From the NCBI RefSeq assembly GCF_003024515.2, contig NZ_PYIX02000043.1, positions 1-32,849 of the forward strand: a stretch of 32,849 nucleotides of DNA, written 5' to 3'. Position numbers and translations under genes: made by a program. This document shows, piece by piece, positions 17,541 to 25,912 of the stretch (its first letter is position 1; every line of letters starts with the position of its first letter). The notes under the pieces were generated by a model. The model was given only the letters and a program-made list of their open reading frames with translations, was not told where the DNA came from and did not search any database. Origin of the DNA: Acinetobacter sichuanensis. GTDB lineage: Bacteria > Pseudomonadota > Gammaproteobacteria > Pseudomonadales > Moraxellaceae.

Positions 17541-18599
17541 TTAATATTCCCAAAACATACGTTGGATTTCTTTAGCATCTTGCGTCTTTGTCAGTGCTAA
17601 AGCTGCTAACAGTTTCGCTTTTTGTGGATTTAAATCGTGAGCGACGACCCAACCATATTGATCGTCAGGTTGTTCAGCATTGCGTAAGACAAAACCTTGC
17701 GGAACACGTGATGAACGAATGATTTGAATGCCTTGTTGCTGTAACTGATTTAAGGTTGGGACAATGTAATTTGCGACAGAGCCATTGCCTGTACCTGCAT
17801 TAATAATTGCTTTGACACCTGCTTTGGCATAAGCCAAGTAAGCATCGGGAAGCATATTGCCTGAACCATAAACAATTTGCACTGAAGGTAGGCGATCTCC
17901 TTGAATACTTTCAATATTAAATTCTGAACTATTGTTAAAGCGTTTCGCTACATTTCTAAACCAATAAGGCTTTCCTTCAACTAATGTACCTAAGGCTCCC
18001 CATTGGCTTACAAAAGCATTGGTGTGAATGTTAATGGTCTTACTCACATCACGTGCCGCAAATATATCATCATTCATGAGAACAAAGACTCCTTTACCCT
18101 TGGCGCTATCCGCCGCAGCGAGCGCGACTGCACTATAAAGATTCAAAGGACCATCCGCAGATAGGGCAGAAGGTGGGCGCATCGAACCCACAACCACGAT
18201 AGGTTTATCTGTATGTACAGTTAATCCTAAAAAGAATGCGGTTTCCTCTAACGTATCGGTGCCATGCGTAATGACTACACCATTTACATCAGGCTTTTTA
18301 ACCAACTCATTGACTTTACGGGCAATCGTTAAAAGCTCTTTATCTGTAATACTTTCTGAGGCAACTTGCAGTGCTTGTACACCTGTAACATTTGCAAGGT
18401 TTTGAATTTGTGGAACAGCTTTGAGTAGATCATCTACAGGAACTTTGGCTGCGGTATAAGTAGCGCTATTGGTAGAGCTTGCACCTGCACCTGCAATCGT
18501 GCCGCCAGTTGCGACGACAACGACATTGTTTTTAGCATAACTTGCAAATGGCAAGAGCATTCCGATTGAAAGTGCGAGAGCTGTAACCGTCTTTTTCAT
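17541..18599 (-). CDS. ansB: Periplasmic L-asparaginase/glutaminase, type II
   Basis: Hydrolyses asparagine (and in Acinetobacter homologues also glutamine) to the acid and ammonia in the periplasm. The 352-residue precursor starts at 18599, where AAGGAT precedes the ATG; the ATG at 18650 lacks such a site. Its signal peptide is MKKTVTALALSIGMLLPFAS with cleavage after YA. The catalytic residues are visible: Thr34 in ATGGTIAG, Thr114 and Asp115 in ITHGTDTLEET, and Lys187 in AARDVSKT. The secreted form and sequence resemble the glutaminase-asparaginase group more than the cytoplasmic AnsA. The name ansB follows the type II enzyme; substrate preference is not decided by the sequence. Confidence 0.92.
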   Translation of the reverse strand: MKKTVTALALSIGMLLPFASYAKNNVVVVATGGTIAGAGASSTNSATYTAAKVPVDDLLKAVPQIQNLANVTGVQALQVASESITDKELLTIARKVNELVKKPDVNGVVITHGTDTLEETAFFLGLTVHTDKPIVVVGSMRPPSALSADGPLNLYSAVALAAADSAKGKGVFVLMNDDIFAARDVSKTINIHTNAFVSQWGALGTLVEGKPYWFRNVAKRFNNSSEFNIESIQGDRLPSVQIVYGSGNMLPDAYLAYAKAGVKAIINAGTGNGSVANYIVPTLNQLQQQGIQIIRSSRVPQGFVLRNAEQPDDQYGWVVAHDLNPQKAKLLAALALTKTQDAKEIQRMFWEY

Positions 18600-18851
18600 A
18601 AAATATCCTTTTCTATTCATCATTCTAGTTTTAAGCACTTTTTGTACCAATTTGAACTTAATATAAAAAATAGGTTTTTGCCCATACCTAATTTAAAATG
18701 ATATTTTTTGAATGATCATTCAAATTTATATGTATTGAAAAAGAAAAGGTAACAATGGCAATAGCACTTCATGAGATAAAACGCGCATTCATAATGATTT
18801 TTGCTATTTTTAAAATTATTAAAAAGAATAATCTGTATTTTCATCTTATTA
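18600..18851. other. AT-rich stretch upstream of the asparaginase gene
   Basis: About 250 bp that must contain the promoter of the asparaginase gene. Beyond AT-richness I see no clear operator or small gene. Its right end, TATTA at 18847-18851, is the left copy of the target duplication of the MITE-like element that follows. Confidence 0.4.
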
Positions 18852-19155
18852 ACTGATGTTACGCATTTGATTCAAATTACATCGCTAAAAATAGAAAAAT
18901 CTAAATTACGCGACGGAGTCCTATATCCAAAGTTTAAATTTAGGGATTAGCCTTCGGCTCGACCTACTTTTCTTTCGGGAAAAGTAGGCAAAACCATTGT
19001 CATCCGCAGAACTCGTTCACTAGCGTCAAAAGATTGAATGTTTCGCAGAAACTTTATTTATAAGGAGGAGTCCTGTCTCAAACAATTGCGGATGACGTTT
19101 CCGCGTATCAACATTCTTCTAGATTCAAGGTATAATTCTACTGCGTAACATCAGT
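18852..19155. mobile_element. MITE-like element, family A, complete copy (304 bp)
   Basis: Bounded by perfect 14-bp terminal inverted repeats, ACTGATGTTACGCA (18852-18865) and TGCGTAACATCAGT (19142-19155), and flanked by the 5-bp direct repeat TATTA (18847-18851 and 19156-19160). It has no coding capacity. Inside are a 10-bp hairpin (CCTACTTTTC, 18963-18972, with GAAAAGTAGG, 18979-18988) and a second pair, GTCATCCGCA (18999-19008) with TGCGGATGAC (19087-19096). A second copy starts at 32736. A non-autonomous transposable element is the best reading; the helper transposase is not in the window. Confidence 0.82.
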
Positions 19156-19186
19156 TATTAAGCTATTAAGTTTTAAAACTTCTTAC

Positions 19187-19216
19187 AAAAAAGCACCCAA
19201 TCAATTGAGTGCTTTT
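19187..19216 (-). terminator. Terminator of alaA
   Basis: AAAAGCAC (19189-19196) pairs with GTGCTTTT (19209-19216), with further CAAT/ATTG pairing inside after one mismatch. In the alaA direction the stem runs into six T residues. It lies 22 bp past the stop codon. Confidence 0.85.
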
Positions 19217-19238
19217 GAAATTTATCTAAACTTGAAAA

Positions 19239-20474
19239 TTAACGCATTTTTGCCAAGAAACGACTTAAACGATTTAATGCTTCACGCAGTTCATTTTCAG
19301 CAGGTAAGAACACGACACGGAAGTGGTCAGGCGTAGGCCAGTTAAAACCTGTACCTTGAACCAATAAAACTTTTTCAGCTTTTAAGAAATCCAACATAAA
19401 TTTTTCATCGTCTTCGATTGGATAAACTTCAGGGTCAAGTTTAGGGAAGCAGTACATTGCACCTTCAGGTTTTACACAAGATACGCCCGGAATGTCATTC
19501 AACATTTCCCATGCAATATTACGTTGTTCATATAAACGACCACCCGGACGAATCAAGTCATTGATTGACTGATAGCCCCCTAGAGCAGTTTGAATTGCAT
19601 ACTGCGCTTGATGGTTGGCACATAAACGCATTGAAGCGAGCATGTCTAAACCTTCAATATAATCGGCAGCGCGTGTTTTGTCGCCTGTGATCGCCATCCA
19701 GCCTGAACGGAAGCCAGCAATACGATAAGATTTAGATAAACCATTAAAAGAAATACATAATTGGTCGCCTGCGAGTGCAGCAACTGAAACATGTTCGATA
19801 CCGTCATACACGATTTTGTCGTAGATTTCATCTGCAAATAAAATCAAATCGTATTTTTTAGCCAAAGCAACAATTTGTTCTAAAACATGACGTGGATAGA
19901 CTGAACCTGTTGGGTTATTTGGGTTAATAATCACGATCCCACGTGTATTGGGGGTGATTTTACTTTCCATGTCTGCAATATCTGGATACCAATAATTTTG
20001 GTCATCGCACTTGTAGTGAATCGCAGTACCACCTGAAAGATTGACCGCAGCAGTCCATAGCGGATAGTCAGGCATTGGAACAAGCATTTCATCGCCATCG
20101 TCCAATAAACCTTGCATTGCCATGACAATCAGTTCAGAAACACCATTACCAATATACACGTCATTGACATGCATATTTAAAATGCCTTTTTGTTGATAAT
20201 ACTGACAAACTGCTTTACGTGCAGGGAAAATTCCTTTTGAGTCTGTATAACCAATCGCATTAGGTAGATTTAAAGCGACATCATTAATAATTTCTTGAGG
20301 TGCTTCAAACCCAAATGGAGCAGGGTTGCCAATATTTAGCTTAATAATTTTGTGCCCGGCTTCTTCCATTTCATTGGCCGCTCGTAACACTGGTCCACGA
20401 ATGTCGTAGCAAACATGCTCAAGCTTTGACGATTTCTTGATTTCGCGTGGTTTTGTGTTACCTAAAACGGACAT
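19239..20474 (-). CDS. alaA: Glutamate-pyruvate (alanine) aminotransferase
   Basis: PLP-dependent class I aminotransferase of 411 residues that makes alanine from pyruvate and glutamate in the cytoplasm. The start is the ATG at 20474 (MSVLGNTKPREIKKSSKLEH), with GGAT six bases upstream; the in-frame TTG at 20486 is not needed. The PLP-binding lysine is Lys248 in FNGLSKSYRIAGFRSGW. Other family marks are NIGNPAPFGF near the start, IINPNNPTGSVYP and LFADEIYDKIVYDG. The sequence follows the AlaA (YfbQ) branch rather than AspC-type enzymes. It is divergent from msrB across about 150 bp and ends at its own terminator beside the family A MITE. Confidence 0.92.
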   Translation of the reverse strand: MSVLGNTKPREIKKSSKLEHVCYDIRGPVLRAANEMEEAGHKIIKLNIGNPAPFGFEAPQEIINDVALNLPNAIGYTDSKGIFPARKAVCQYYQQKGILNMHVNDVYIGNGVSELIVMAMQGLLDDGDEMLVPMPDYPLWTAAVNLSGGTAIHYKCDDQNYWYPDIADMESKITPNTRGIVIINPNNPTGSVYPRHVLEQIVALAKKYDLILFADEIYDKIVYDGIEHVSVAALAGDQLCISFNGLSKSYRIAGFRSGWMAITGDKTRAADYIEGLDMLASMRLCANHQAQYAIQTALGGYQSINDLIRPGGRLYEQRNIAWEMLNDIPGVSCVKPEGAMYCFPKLDPEVYPIEDDEKFMLDFLKAEKVLLVQGTGFNWPTPDHFRVVFLPAENELREALNRLSRFLAKMR

Positions 20475-20626
20475 AATTTTATCCAATGATTTCGAGTTGA
20501 AAAAAATAGATTACTGAAATATCACAATCTATGTTGAAATTTAGCTAGATATTTTGCAAGCTCTAGCGTAAATATGGAAGTACGTGAAGCATGACATTGA
20601 ATGTCAAAGATTTAAAGGAGTTAATG

Positions 20627-21046
20627 ATGGGAAAACTCAATAAAACAGACCGAGAATGGCAAAGAGAGTTATCACCAGAGGAATTTAAGATCACTCGTCA
20701 AAAGGGGACAGAGCCTGCTTTTACGGGTAAATACTGGAATACTAAGCAACATGGTACATATATTTGCCGTTGCTGTGGTACAGAATTATTTTCTTCAGAA
20801 ACGAAATATGATAGTGGTAGTGGTTGGCCAAGTTTTTATAAACCAATAAATGCCGCAGCTGTTGAAGAAAATGATGATGATTCACACGGTATGCAACGCA
20901 CAGAAATTGTTTGTCACCATTGTGATGCACATTTGGGGCATGTTTTTGAAGATGGTCCACAACCGACGGGGTTACGTTATTGTGTAAATTCCGCGTCGTT
21001 AGAATTAAAAACACAAGAAAAAAGTGATGAGGAAACCTATCCATGA
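20627..21046 (+). CDS. msrB: Peptide-methionine (R)-S-oxide reductase
   Basis: Repairs oxidised methionine (R-sulfoxide) in proteins. I choose the ATG at 20627, six bases after AAGGAG, over in-frame ATGs at 20624 and 20591; the product is 139 residues (MGKLNKTDREWQRELSPEEF), normal for a stand-alone cytoplasmic MsrB. The zinc site is made by Cys47 and Cys50 (ICRCCG) and Cys96 and Cys99 (VCHHCD). The catalytic Cys119 is in LRYCVNSASL, and SGSGWPSFY is the conserved substrate loop. It overlaps the peroxidase gene by four bases (ATGA), so the two are translationally coupled, a sensible oxidative-damage pair. Confidence 0.96.
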   Translation: MGKLNKTDREWQRELSPEEFKITRQKGTEPAFTGKYWNTKQHGTYICRCCGTELFSSETKYDSGSGWPSFYKPINAAAVEENDDDSHGMQRTEIVCHHCDAHLGHVFEDGPQPTGLRYCVNSASLELKTQEKSDEETYP

Positions 21047-21528
21047 CCAGTATTTATCAGTTTGAAGCTGAATTATTAGAAGGAGACAATAAAGCTTTTT
21101 CAGACTATCAAGGCGAAGTTTTATTGATCGTGAATACAGCCAGTAAATGCGGTTTTACGCCACAATTTGCAGGTTTAGAAAAACTCTATGAAAAATATAA
21201 AGATCAAGGCTTTAAGGTTCTAGGCTTTCCATGTAACCAATTTGGTGGACAAGACCCAGGAAATAATGAACAAATAGGAGAATACTGCCAACGCAATTAT
21301 GGTGTGAATTTTCCTATGTTTGCAAAAGTCGATGTTAAAGGTCCAGAAGCACACGCGATTTTTCGTTATTTGACCAACAATAGTAAAGGTGTTTTGGGGA
21401 GCGGAATTAAGTGGAATTTCACTAAATTTTTAATCAATCGCAAAGGTGAAGTCATCAACCGTTACGCACCGACAACCAAACCAGAAGCATTAGAAGAAGA
21501 TATTGAAAAAGCGTTGGCTGAAGTATAA
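21043..21528 (+). CDS. Glutathione peroxidase family thiol peroxidase
   Basis: A 161-residue Cys-type (non-selenium) peroxidase that reduces hydrogen peroxide or organic hydroperoxides. The peroxidatic Cys36 lies in NTASKCGFTPQF, Gln70 in FPCNQFGGQDPG, and Trp124-Asn125 in KWNFTKFL, together the Cys-Gln-Trp-Asn catalytic set. Cys64 and Cys82 could serve as resolving residues, and bacterial members of this type often use thioredoxin instead of glutathione. There is no signal peptide. The start codon overlaps the msrB stop. BtuE or GpxA would be usual names, but I leave the symbol open. Confidence 0.93.
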   Translation: MTSIYQFEAELLEGDNKAFSDYQGEVLLIVNTASKCGFTPQFAGLEKLYEKYKDQGFKVLGFPCNQFGGQDPGNNEQIGEYCQRNYGVNFPMFAKVDVKGPEAHAIFRYLTNNSKGVLGSGIKWNFTKFLINRKGEVINRYAPTTKPEALEEDIEKALAEV

Positions 21529-21574
21529 AACTTCAATGCCATGTGCATTCAAGGTCTAAAAAATTGCTGAATGA

Positions 21575-21612
21575 TTAGCCCTTTATGTTATTTTCATAGA
21601 GGGCTAAATTTT
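21575..21612 (+). terminator. Probable terminator of msrB-gpx
   Basis: TTAGCCCT (21575-21582) pairs with AGGGCTAA (21600-21607); four more pairs (TATG/CATA) form inside after a mismatch. The following T run is short (ATTTT). It lies 46 bp past the peroxidase stop, between convergent genes. Confidence 0.65.
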
Positions 21613-21648
21613 AACAAATGATAAAAATATTGATCACTGATTAACAGG

Positions 21649-22998
21649 TTAGTTATTTTTTGGTTTTAAACAATAAGCTAAAGTCAAACAGATCAACCAA
21701 AATGGAATCAGAATGACAGCAATTTGCATATCGGGTGTCATCCACATCACGACCAAAATAGCCAACATAAAAATGATACAAATATAGTTTGTTATTGGGT
21801 ATGCAATCGCTGGAAAAAGTGTCGATTTCTGGCGTTTGAGCATACGTTGTTTAAACTTTAAGTGAGTAAATGCGAGCATCATCCAGTTAATAACAATAGC
21901 AGATACGACTAAACTCATCAGTAACTTAAATGCTTTTTCAGGAAAAGCATAATTTAAAACAACACAAATTGCAGTGACAACAGCAGAAGTTAAAATCGCA
22001 GCATAAGGAATGCCACGTTGATTAATTTTGCGTAAAAATTTGGGCGCATTGCCTTGTTCTGCTAAACCAAGCAACATACGACTGGTGCCATAACTGGTGC
22101 CGTTATAAACAGAAATTGCCGCAGTTAAAACCACAAAGTTTAAAATAGTGGCAACGCCTTGACTACCTAAAGAATCAAAAATTAAGACAAAAGGACTGCC
22201 GCCTTCTGCAATCTGATTCCATGGGAATAATGAAAGTAAAACGACAATTGTGAGTACATAAAATAGCAAGACTCGATAGACAATTTGATTCACTGCTTTA
22301 GGAATGGTTTGGGTTGGGTTACGTGTTTCTGCGGCGGCAATTCCAACTAACTCAATGCCACCAAAAGAGAACATAATGATCGCCATCGCCATAATTAAAC
22401 CTGTAAAGCCATTTGGGAAAAATCCGCCTAAAGCCCATAAGTTTGTAATACTGGCTGTTTCACCTGCCTGACCACTGGCAAGCAACCAAGCACCAAAGCC
22501 AATCATGCCAATAATGGCTAAAATTTTGATGATTGAAAAAATAAATTCCATTTCACCAAAAACTTTGACGTGTAATAGATTGATGATATTAATGAAAATA
22601 AAGAAACCTAATGCAGATATCCATGTTGGAATTTCTGGCCACCAGTATTGTATATACAAACCGATCGCACTGAGTTCAGCCATACAAACTAAGACATTGA
22701 GTACCCAATAATTCCAACCTGACATAAAGCCAGCAAATGGATTCCAATATTTATAAGCAAAATAACTGAATGAGCCGCTTACAGGTTCTTCAACGACCAT
22801 TTCGCCGAGTTGACGCATCATAAAAAAGGCAATGAGTCCTGCAATGGCATATCCTAAAATGACGGATGGACCAGCAAGTTTAATGGTTTGAGAAATTCCA
22901 AGAAATAATCCAGTTCCGATTGAACCACCTAATGCGATCAGTTGAATATGGCGGTTACTCAAACCATGTTTGAGTTGGCTCTGTTTTTGTGCAGACAT
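21649..22998 (-). CDS. Amino-acid permease, APC superfamily (AroP/ProY-like)
   Basis: Inner-membrane proton-coupled amino-acid transporter of 449 residues with about twelve hydrophobic helices. The N-terminal signature LKHGLSNRHIQLIALGGSIG and then TGLFLGISQTIKLAGPSVIL is the substrate- and sodium/proton-site loop of the amino-acid transporter family. GEMVVEEPVSGSFSYFAYKY and FSFGGIELVGIAAAETRNP are also typical of AroP, PheP, ProY and related permeases. Substrate choice within this group cannot be read reliably; aromatic amino acids or a close relative are the best guess. It is monocistronic and convergent with gpx. Confidence 0.88.
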   Translation of the reverse strand: MSAQKQSQLKHGLSNRHIQLIALGGSIGTGLFLGISQTIKLAGPSVILGYAIAGLIAFFMMRQLGEMVVEEPVSGSFSYFAYKYWNPFAGFMSGWNYWVLNVLVCMAELSAIGLYIQYWWPEIPTWISALGFFIFINIINLLHVKVFGEMEFIFSIIKILAIIGMIGFGAWLLASGQAGETASITNLWALGGFFPNGFTGLIMAMAIIMFSFGGIELVGIAAAETRNPTQTIPKAVNQIVYRVLLFYVLTIVVLLSLFPWNQIAEGGSPFVLIFDSLGSQGVATILNFVVLTAAISVYNGTSYGTSRMLLGLAEQGNAPKFLRKINQRGIPYAAILTSAVVTAICVVLNYAFPEKAFKLLMSLVVSAIVINWMMLAFTHLKFKQRMLKRQKSTLFPAIAYPITNYICIIFMLAILVVMWMTPDMQIAVILIPFWLICLTLAYCLKPKNN

Positions 22999-23205
22999 AA
23001 ATGATCCATTTATGTAGAAAAATGAGGAAATACAGCGAGGGCTGAAAATATGAGGTGGTTAATATAATAAATATTTATGTATAAATGAAATTTAATTTAT
23101 GAGTAGAAAGTCTAATAAGTAAAAAAGACATATAATTTAAATAGATATTGTGAAAAATAAAAAAACCATAAAAATTGTCAAGATCAGACATCACGTATTA
23201 CCATA

Positions 23206-24219
23206 ATGCATTCTATAAAAAATAAGCACTCTGTTATGCGATTTAAGACTTGGTACACACTTCGTAAGTTTGTCTATGAAAACTTACATGATGAGGATTA
23301 CGAGACAAGATTTAGTCGCACCATTAATTTTTTTTTGATTTTTCTTATTGTTGGTAATGTGGTTGCGGTTTTATTAGAGTCCGTCAATGAAATTTATCGG
23401 GCTTATCAATTTTATTTTGATGTATTTGAAAATTTTTCAATCGTGATTTTTAGTGCTGAATATATTTTAAGATTTTGGAGTATTGTTGAAAAAGAGCCGT
23501 TTGTGTCAGGTTGGAAACAACGTTGGCATTATGTCACGAGTGGCGCAGCAATTATTGATTTATTCGCAATTTTACCTGCTTATATTAATTTCTTTGTGCA
23601 TATTGATTTACGTTTTTTACGAATTTTGCGATTACTCAGGTTACTAAAATTAACACGTTACTTTGTGTCATTACAGATTTTATTATGTGTAATTGAACGT
23701 GAAAAAGGTTCATTCCAAGCGGTTATTTTTATTTTATTAATCATGATTGTGATGGCGGCAGGTGGCATTTATGTGGTTGAAAGCCGTGCTCAGCCTGAAA
23801 TTTTTAGTTCAATCCCTGCTGCAATGTGGTGGGCTGTCGTAACATTGACAACAGTAGGTTATGGTGATGTGACGCCAATTACGCCATTGGGACGTTTTTT
23901 AGGTGCATTGATTACCATTTTAGGGGTCGGGTTAGCTGCTTTACCAGCAGGTATTCTCGCCAATGGTTTAGCGAATGAATTGGAGTTGAGAAAACAGCAG
24001 CTCGAACTTAAGTTTCGAGATTTATTGAAAAATTGTGAAATTGATATTATTGAAGATGAAGAAAAAATAGAAAGTATTCGTAAAGAAGTAGGACTTTCAA
24101 CTGAGCAAACACAGGACATTATATTGCAATTGATTCGAGAGCGTCGCGAAGAAGAATTAGAGCGTGAAAAAAATAAATATTGTTTTTGTCCGCATTGTGG
24201 GCACAAATTGCCAGAATAA
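23206..24219 (+). CDS. Voltage-gated-type potassium channel with coiled-coil and zinc-knuckle tail
   Basis: Inner-membrane cation channel subunit of 337 residues. Helices S1-S3 lie at about 40-130. S4 is LRFLRILRLLRLLKLTR (135-151), with positive residues at every third position (Arg136, 139, 142, 145, Lys148, Arg151). S5 is at about 170-190, the pore helix and filter TTVGYGD end at residue 221, and S6 is at about 229-255. After S6 a long charged, probably coiled-coil region (255-322) ends in CFCPHCGHKLPE, with Cys326, Cys328 and Cys331 forming half a zinc ribbon. The filter marks it as potassium selective. No strong ribosome-binding site is seen for the ATG at 23206 or for the alternative at 23236. 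gltS follows by 75 bp. Confidence 0.9.
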   Translation: MHSIKNKHSVMRFKTWYTLRKFVYENLHDEDYETRFSRTINFFLIFLIVGNVVAVLLESVNEIYRAYQFYFDVFENFSIVIFSAEYILRFWSIVEKEPFVSGWKQRWHYVTSGAAIIDLFAILPAYINFFVHIDLRFLRILRLLRLLKLTRYFVSLQILLCVIEREKGSFQAVIFILLIMIVMAAGGIYVVESRAQPEIFSSIPAAMWWAVVTLTTVGYGDVTPITPLGRFLGALITILGVGLAALPAGILANGLANELELRKQQLELKFRDLLKNCEIDIIEDEEKIESIRKEVGLSTEQTQDIILQLIRERREEELEREKNKYCFCPHCGHKLPE

Positions 24220-24294
24220 ATTACACTTATATGGATGAAAAATTATTCAATTATTTATTTAATGTCTCTATAAAATCGAATAAGCAGGTTAAAC

Positions 24295-25512
24295 ATGACA
24301 TTAGAAATAGATGCTTTTGGAACAATTGTAATCGCAGTCTTCGTTTTATTTATTGGGCGAATTTTAGTTCAAAAAATTTCCTTTTTAAGAAACTATAATA
24401 TTCCTGAACCTGTAGTTGGTGGTTTGATTGCTGCGATCTGTGCTTATTTTGCTTTTAAATTTTTTAATATCAGTGCAACTTTTAATGATGCAATTCAAAA
24501 AGCCTTAATGTTAATGTTTTTTACTTCAATTGGTTTGAGTGCAAGTTTTGTAAAACTCAAAGAAGGGGGGAAATCTCTCGTTATTTTTCTGTTTTGCGTA
24601 GCAGGTTTTGTATTGGTACAAAATGCTGTGGGTATGAGTTTGGCAAAAGTACTTGGATTAGATCCATTAATTGGTCTAATTGTGGGATCTATTACATTAA
24701 CTGGGGGGCATGGTACAGCAGGTGCATGGGGAACCATTCTTGAAAATGAACATGGCATTCATGGGGCTGTGGTATTGGGAATGGCAAGTGCAACTTTTGG
24801 ACTCATTATTGGTGGCGTAATTGGCGGTCCAGTTGCTAAATTTTTAATTAAAAGACATAAATTAGCAACAGATTTGGGTGTTGAAGAACATGATGATACA
24901 CCTGCGGCTGAGGGAAGTGCAGCATTTGAATATCCACGGAAAACGCGTTTAATTACATCAAGTAATGCCATCTCAACTTTGGGAATGTTCTCATTATGTA
25001 TTTTTATTGCGAATTGGATGACTGAGTTAAGCAAAGGTAAATGGTTTGAATTACCTACATTTGTTTGGGCTTTGGCATGTGGTGTATTACTGAGAAATTT
25101 TTTAGAGCATGTACTTAAAGTTAAAATATTTGATCGTGCAATTGATGTATTTGGTAATGCATCGCTATCTTTATATTTAGCAATGGCTTTACTGTCCTTA
25201 CAACTGTGGTTGTTGGCAGATTTAGCAGGTCCATTGGTCATTATTTTATTATTACAAACATTAACATTGGCTTTATATACAAGTTTTGTGACATTTAAAG
25301 TGATGGGCAGTAATTATGATGCCGCAGTATTGGCAGCAGGGCATTGTGGTTTTGGAATGGGAGCAACACCAACAGCAATTGCCAATATTCAAGCAGTGAC
25401 CAATAGTTATGGACCATCACATAAAGCTTTTCTCATTATTCCTTTATGTGGTGCTTTCTTTATTGATATTATTAATGCTGTGGTTATTCAGACGATTATT
25501 AAGTTTTTTTAA
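24295..25512 (+). CDS. gltS: Sodium/glutamate symporter
   Basis: Inner-membrane sodium-coupled glutamate uptake carrier of 405 residues. The family shows in YNIPEPVVGGLIAAI near residue 40, in MLMFFTSIGLSASF, and in the twice-occurring reentrant-loop motifs: TLTGGHGTAGAWGT in the first half and AGHCGFGMGATPTAIANIQA in the second. About ten hydrophobic helices are split by a polar loop around residues 190-215. It follows the potassium channel gene by 75 bp and may share its transcript, although its own promoter could lie in that gap. A hairpin lies downstream. Confidence 0.95.
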   Translation: MTLEIDAFGTIVIAVFVLFIGRILVQKISFLRNYNIPEPVVGGLIAAICAYFAFKFFNISATFNDAIQKALMLMFFTSIGLSASFVKLKEGGKSLVIFLFCVAGFVLVQNAVGMSLAKVLGLDPLIGLIVGSITLTGGHGTAGAWGTILENEHGIHGAVVLGMASATFGLIIGGVIGGPVAKFLIKRHKLATDLGVEEHDDTPAAEGSAAFEYPRKTRLITSSNAISTLGMFSLCIFIANWMTELSKGKWFELPTFVWALACGVLLRNFLEHVLKVKIFDRAIDVFGNASLSLYLAMALLSLQLWLLADLAGPLVIILLLQTLTLALYTSFVTFKVMGSNYDAAVLAAGHCGFGMGATPTAIANIQAVTNSYGPSHKAFLIIPLCGAFFIDIINAVVIQTIIKFF

Positions 25513-25551
25513 TACATATAAAATGAAAATTTAGCCTATCGCTCAGAAAAT

Positions 25552-25573
25552 AAGCCTCCATAACGGAGGCTTT
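25552..25573 (+). terminator. Probable terminator of gltS
   Basis: A perfect 8-bp stem, AAGCCTCC (25552-25559) with GGAGGCTT (25565-25572), and a 5-nt loop. The T tract after it is short (three residues), so termination may be incomplete. It lies 39 bp past the stop codon. Confidence 0.65.
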
Positions 25574-25912
25574 GCTGATTAAAGAGGTACTGCTTTATTG
25601 TTCTCTCATTTTTATTATCAAGTCTTTTTTCTTTTTATTGTATTTTTTAATGTTTTAGCAAAGATCAAAATAAGAAAAACTAAGATAGATCGGATGTTGA
25701 TGATTAAGTGGGGCAATAAGATTTTTCATAATTTTAAAGTGATGTAATTTCATTTGTTGTAAGAATTATTAAATAAAATTCATCATTAGGCAACTTCATT
25801 AAATTCATGTTATAGTGAAATTAATTCATTTAAATATCATTGACTATATAATGTTCAATCGTTGTATAGCAATTTATTTTTAAGTTCTATTTAGGTTTTA
25901 TTGGATCTCCCC
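25574..25912. other. Gene-free AT-rich stretch upstream of metR
   Basis: About 340 bp that hold the metR promoter region and one clear operator, the TGAA-N5-TTCA box at 25816-25828. Another TTCA half-site lies shortly before it. No open reading frame of substance is present. Confidence 0.5.
25816..25828. promoter_or_regulatory. MetR box TGAA-N5-TTCA upstream of metR
   Basis: TGAAATTAATTCA is a perfect match to the consensus described for enterobacterial MetR (TGAA, five bases, TTCA). It lies 85 bp before the metR start codon, a position suited to negative autoregulation. The flanking DNA is AT-rich, so a chance match is possible, but the gene it precedes is itself a MetR homologue. Confidence 0.65.

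Noticed and set aside
19129..19140. TATAAT near the right end of the family A element, considered as an outward promoter
   Set aside because: No acceptable -35 box lies 16-18 bp upstream, and the next gene to the right is on the opposite strand.
24495..25241. Antisense open frames inside gltS
   Set aside because: Shadows of the gltS coding sequence; low-complexity composition and no start signals.
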